A DNA stretch of 64,000 bases from Mactromeris polynyma (Eukaryota; Mollusca; Bivalvia; Venerida; Mactridae), in assembly GCA_032209605.1 (NCBI GenBank), contig JASFXZ010000004.1, positions 33,080,401-33,144,400 on the forward strand, given 5' to 3'. Each line of letters opens with the position of its first letter. Position 1 is the first letter of the stretch. Shown here piece after piece: positions 50,701-53,700 of this stretch. The notes below the pieces were generated by a model. It worked only from the letters and a program-made list of their open reading frames with translations, was not told where the DNA came from and searched no databases. The position numbers were made by a program, and so were the translations under genes.

Positions 50701-53700
50701 TAAACAAGTACAAACTTGACTAGAACAAATGTAATTCCATATGTGGTTTTCATAACTAGAAGTAATAATCTAAAACTAAACTATTGTCATTCTAATTTCG
50801 ATTGTTGAACTAATTTGAGGTTTTTCGACTACTTTCATATATAAAGTTGGTGGCCTGTAATTCTCTAGCAGACAACAGAGAAACAATGTTTATTTATACT
50901 TTGGTTCAGTTCACTTTGGCTGCATATTGCAAAATACATGTACCAATATTTCCCTGATAATTGTGGCTTGTTAAAATGAAGCCCAGTTTCAATGTCTATA
51001 TAGGGTTTAGAGGATCGGGTTACTTTGTACATGCTAAATATCTGTGTCTGTTATAATTTTACTCCAAAGTTTCTGATCTTTAATCACTACTACAAAGCAG
51101 TAATAAACCTTGGCCACATTATATTTCACAAAACCACAGAAATATGGAACTATATACTCAAGCTTGAAACATATGCAGTAAAACCTCACATAAACACCAC
51201 CTCAATAATAAAACCACCTCAAAATTAAAACCACTATTTTCAAGTCCATTTTCACTGTTTTGCTCTTTATTCAACGTCGATATTAAGACCACCTCAATAA
51301 GAAGACCAGTTTTCAAAGGTCCCAAAGGTGATCTTATTATTGAGGTTTTAACGTAAAGATAAGACAGTGGTGTTTTGTATTTGCTCAGAAATATGAATGT
51401 ACATTGTTTCAGATGTAACACAGATTACTGCACGAACACTAGAAGGACAAAGCATGTATGAATCTGATTTAAAACCCTTTGGCAATATTGGAATACTGGC
51501 AAGGACAAATTTCAAAGAATCGATTATGTTTGATGAAAAAGCTGATAAAGTTCAACTGAGTCAGTAAGTATAAATGGTGTAACATTTTCGAATACGTGTT
51601 TCATTCTCACAATTTTGATTCTAAATCGTATGTCCAGTTTGACTTTAATAAGCATATACATGTAAGTGAGATATACAATGTAATACCTGTATTTCAACTT
51701 CAACGCTTTTCTGCATTTAACTGAATTAGGCGATTTTATGATTACTTATTTAATGCTTTGTTCCTTATACTTGCAGAAATGGTGACCATGAGCTTACAGT
51801 TTCTTTGCCAGATTCCATAACGACTTGGTACTTACAAGCTATCGGTAAGATAAATAATCAGGGAAAACACTTATATTTCACTTCAGTGTGAACATCTGTA
51901 ACAATTGATTTATTTTATGATATTGTTTGTTTTTTGTTAGATACAAGCGTTGCCTGTGGCCTTGTTACTTAAGGATATTTAATCAAAGTAAGATCTAGGC
52001 TTCTTGTCTACCTTCAACTAAAACATAATATGGGATCTATCCAGCTTATGCCGGTCACGTGAATGGCAGTAAATATTTTCACACCCGCTTCTTGCCCGAC
52101 GAGGCCGACGAACGGTCTTTTGCATCGGTTCTCTTAAATGCTCAAAGTGTGCTTGTATGTGCTAGCATATTGATACTTCAGCATGTTGTAATTCATGATT
52201 AGTTGTGAAGAAAAAAGCAGGTACTGTCAATCTCTCATATACTTCTTGTAATCAGGTAAACAATTGTATGGTGTGTTGCGTGAGAAATATTCAACTAATC
52301 AAATTTTCTCGTCACTGGTTGCTGTTTTGGTTGCGGCTTTGCTTGCCTCTCAAGATCAAACAGAGAGAATACGTAACTACAGGGAACGCCACATACACAA
52401 GACAGTGCCTACCCACGCAGACCTCTGGGAAAACAACAATCCACAAAAAATAAGGCACATCAACATAAAACATCAACACACTTTGGCGTACGCCGAAAAA
52501 ATCCAATAATTCATGGAATCAAAGCAAAAACCTAGCCAGTTAGTTTTCCTAAAAAAACGCATAAAGGTGAAATGACTTTGTCATATTGTGAGTATATATG
52601 CTATGAATTAACACGTGAGTAAATTTCTTTTTTTATAGGGATCGCTTCTTCTGGGACAATGTGCATTGCGGAACCAAAGAACATCATTGTGACGAAGGAC
52701 TTTTTTATACAATTAGATTTACCATACAAAGCTAAACGATTTGAATATTTTGAAGTTAAAGCTATCATATTTAATTATGCAAATACAGCTGACGAAATGA
52801 AGGTAAGTTATCCTTTTCCTCTACGTCGTTCACCAAACAGCCACCCTCTGTGTACATTATATTCATTTTCTGTATAATGTTATGTGTCCACCAGTCCATT
52901 GTTTATCTGTCTCCTCTCTCACTCACTCTTGCATTCCCCCTCTCTCTCACTCCCCACCCCTCTCTCTCACTTCCTCTCCCTCCCACTTCCTCTCTCTCTC
53001 ACTTCCTCATTCCCTCCCTCTCCTCTCCCACTCTCTCTCTCCCCATCCCTCTCTCACTTCCTCTCTCTCACACTCCCTCTATCTATCCTCCATATCTCCA
53101 TTCTTCCTCTCACACTCCCTCTCTTGAATTCAAATATTCTACCTGACAATATCGGCGATGAATTGCTTTTACTTTATTTTTGTCGAGCCCTCTTGCAGTT
53201 GGCTCAATAGTCGCTACAATAGCGGTCCGGTATATGTTTGTGCGTGCGTCCGCATTTTCTTTGTCCGGACCATTATTCTGTCACTTATTGGAGGATTTTC
53301 AAATGACTTGGCACAAATGTTCACCATGATAAGTTGATGTGTCGCGCGCAAGATCCATGTTCGTAGCTCAAAGGTCAAGGTCACACTTGGAGGTCAAGCG
53401 TCAAAAATGGGTCTCAAACATTATGCCCGGACCATAACACTGTCACCTGTAAGGAGATTTTCAAAATACTTGGCACAAATGTTCACCATGATGAAACGGA
53501 GTGTTGCACGCAGGACCAATGTCAGTGTCTCAAAGGTCAAGGTCATACACAGAGGTCAAACGTAAAAAGAAATGAGTCAAAAATTTCTTGTCTGGAATAT
53601 TACACTGTCATTTACAGGGGGGATTTTTGAATTACATTGCACACATGTTTACCCTGATAAAACGGCATGTTGAGCGCAGGACCCATGTCCGTAGCATACA

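Noticed and set aside
52850..53210. Three overlapping Ser/Pro/Leu-rich frames
   Set aside because: They translate a CTCTCTCACTC low-complexity tract.
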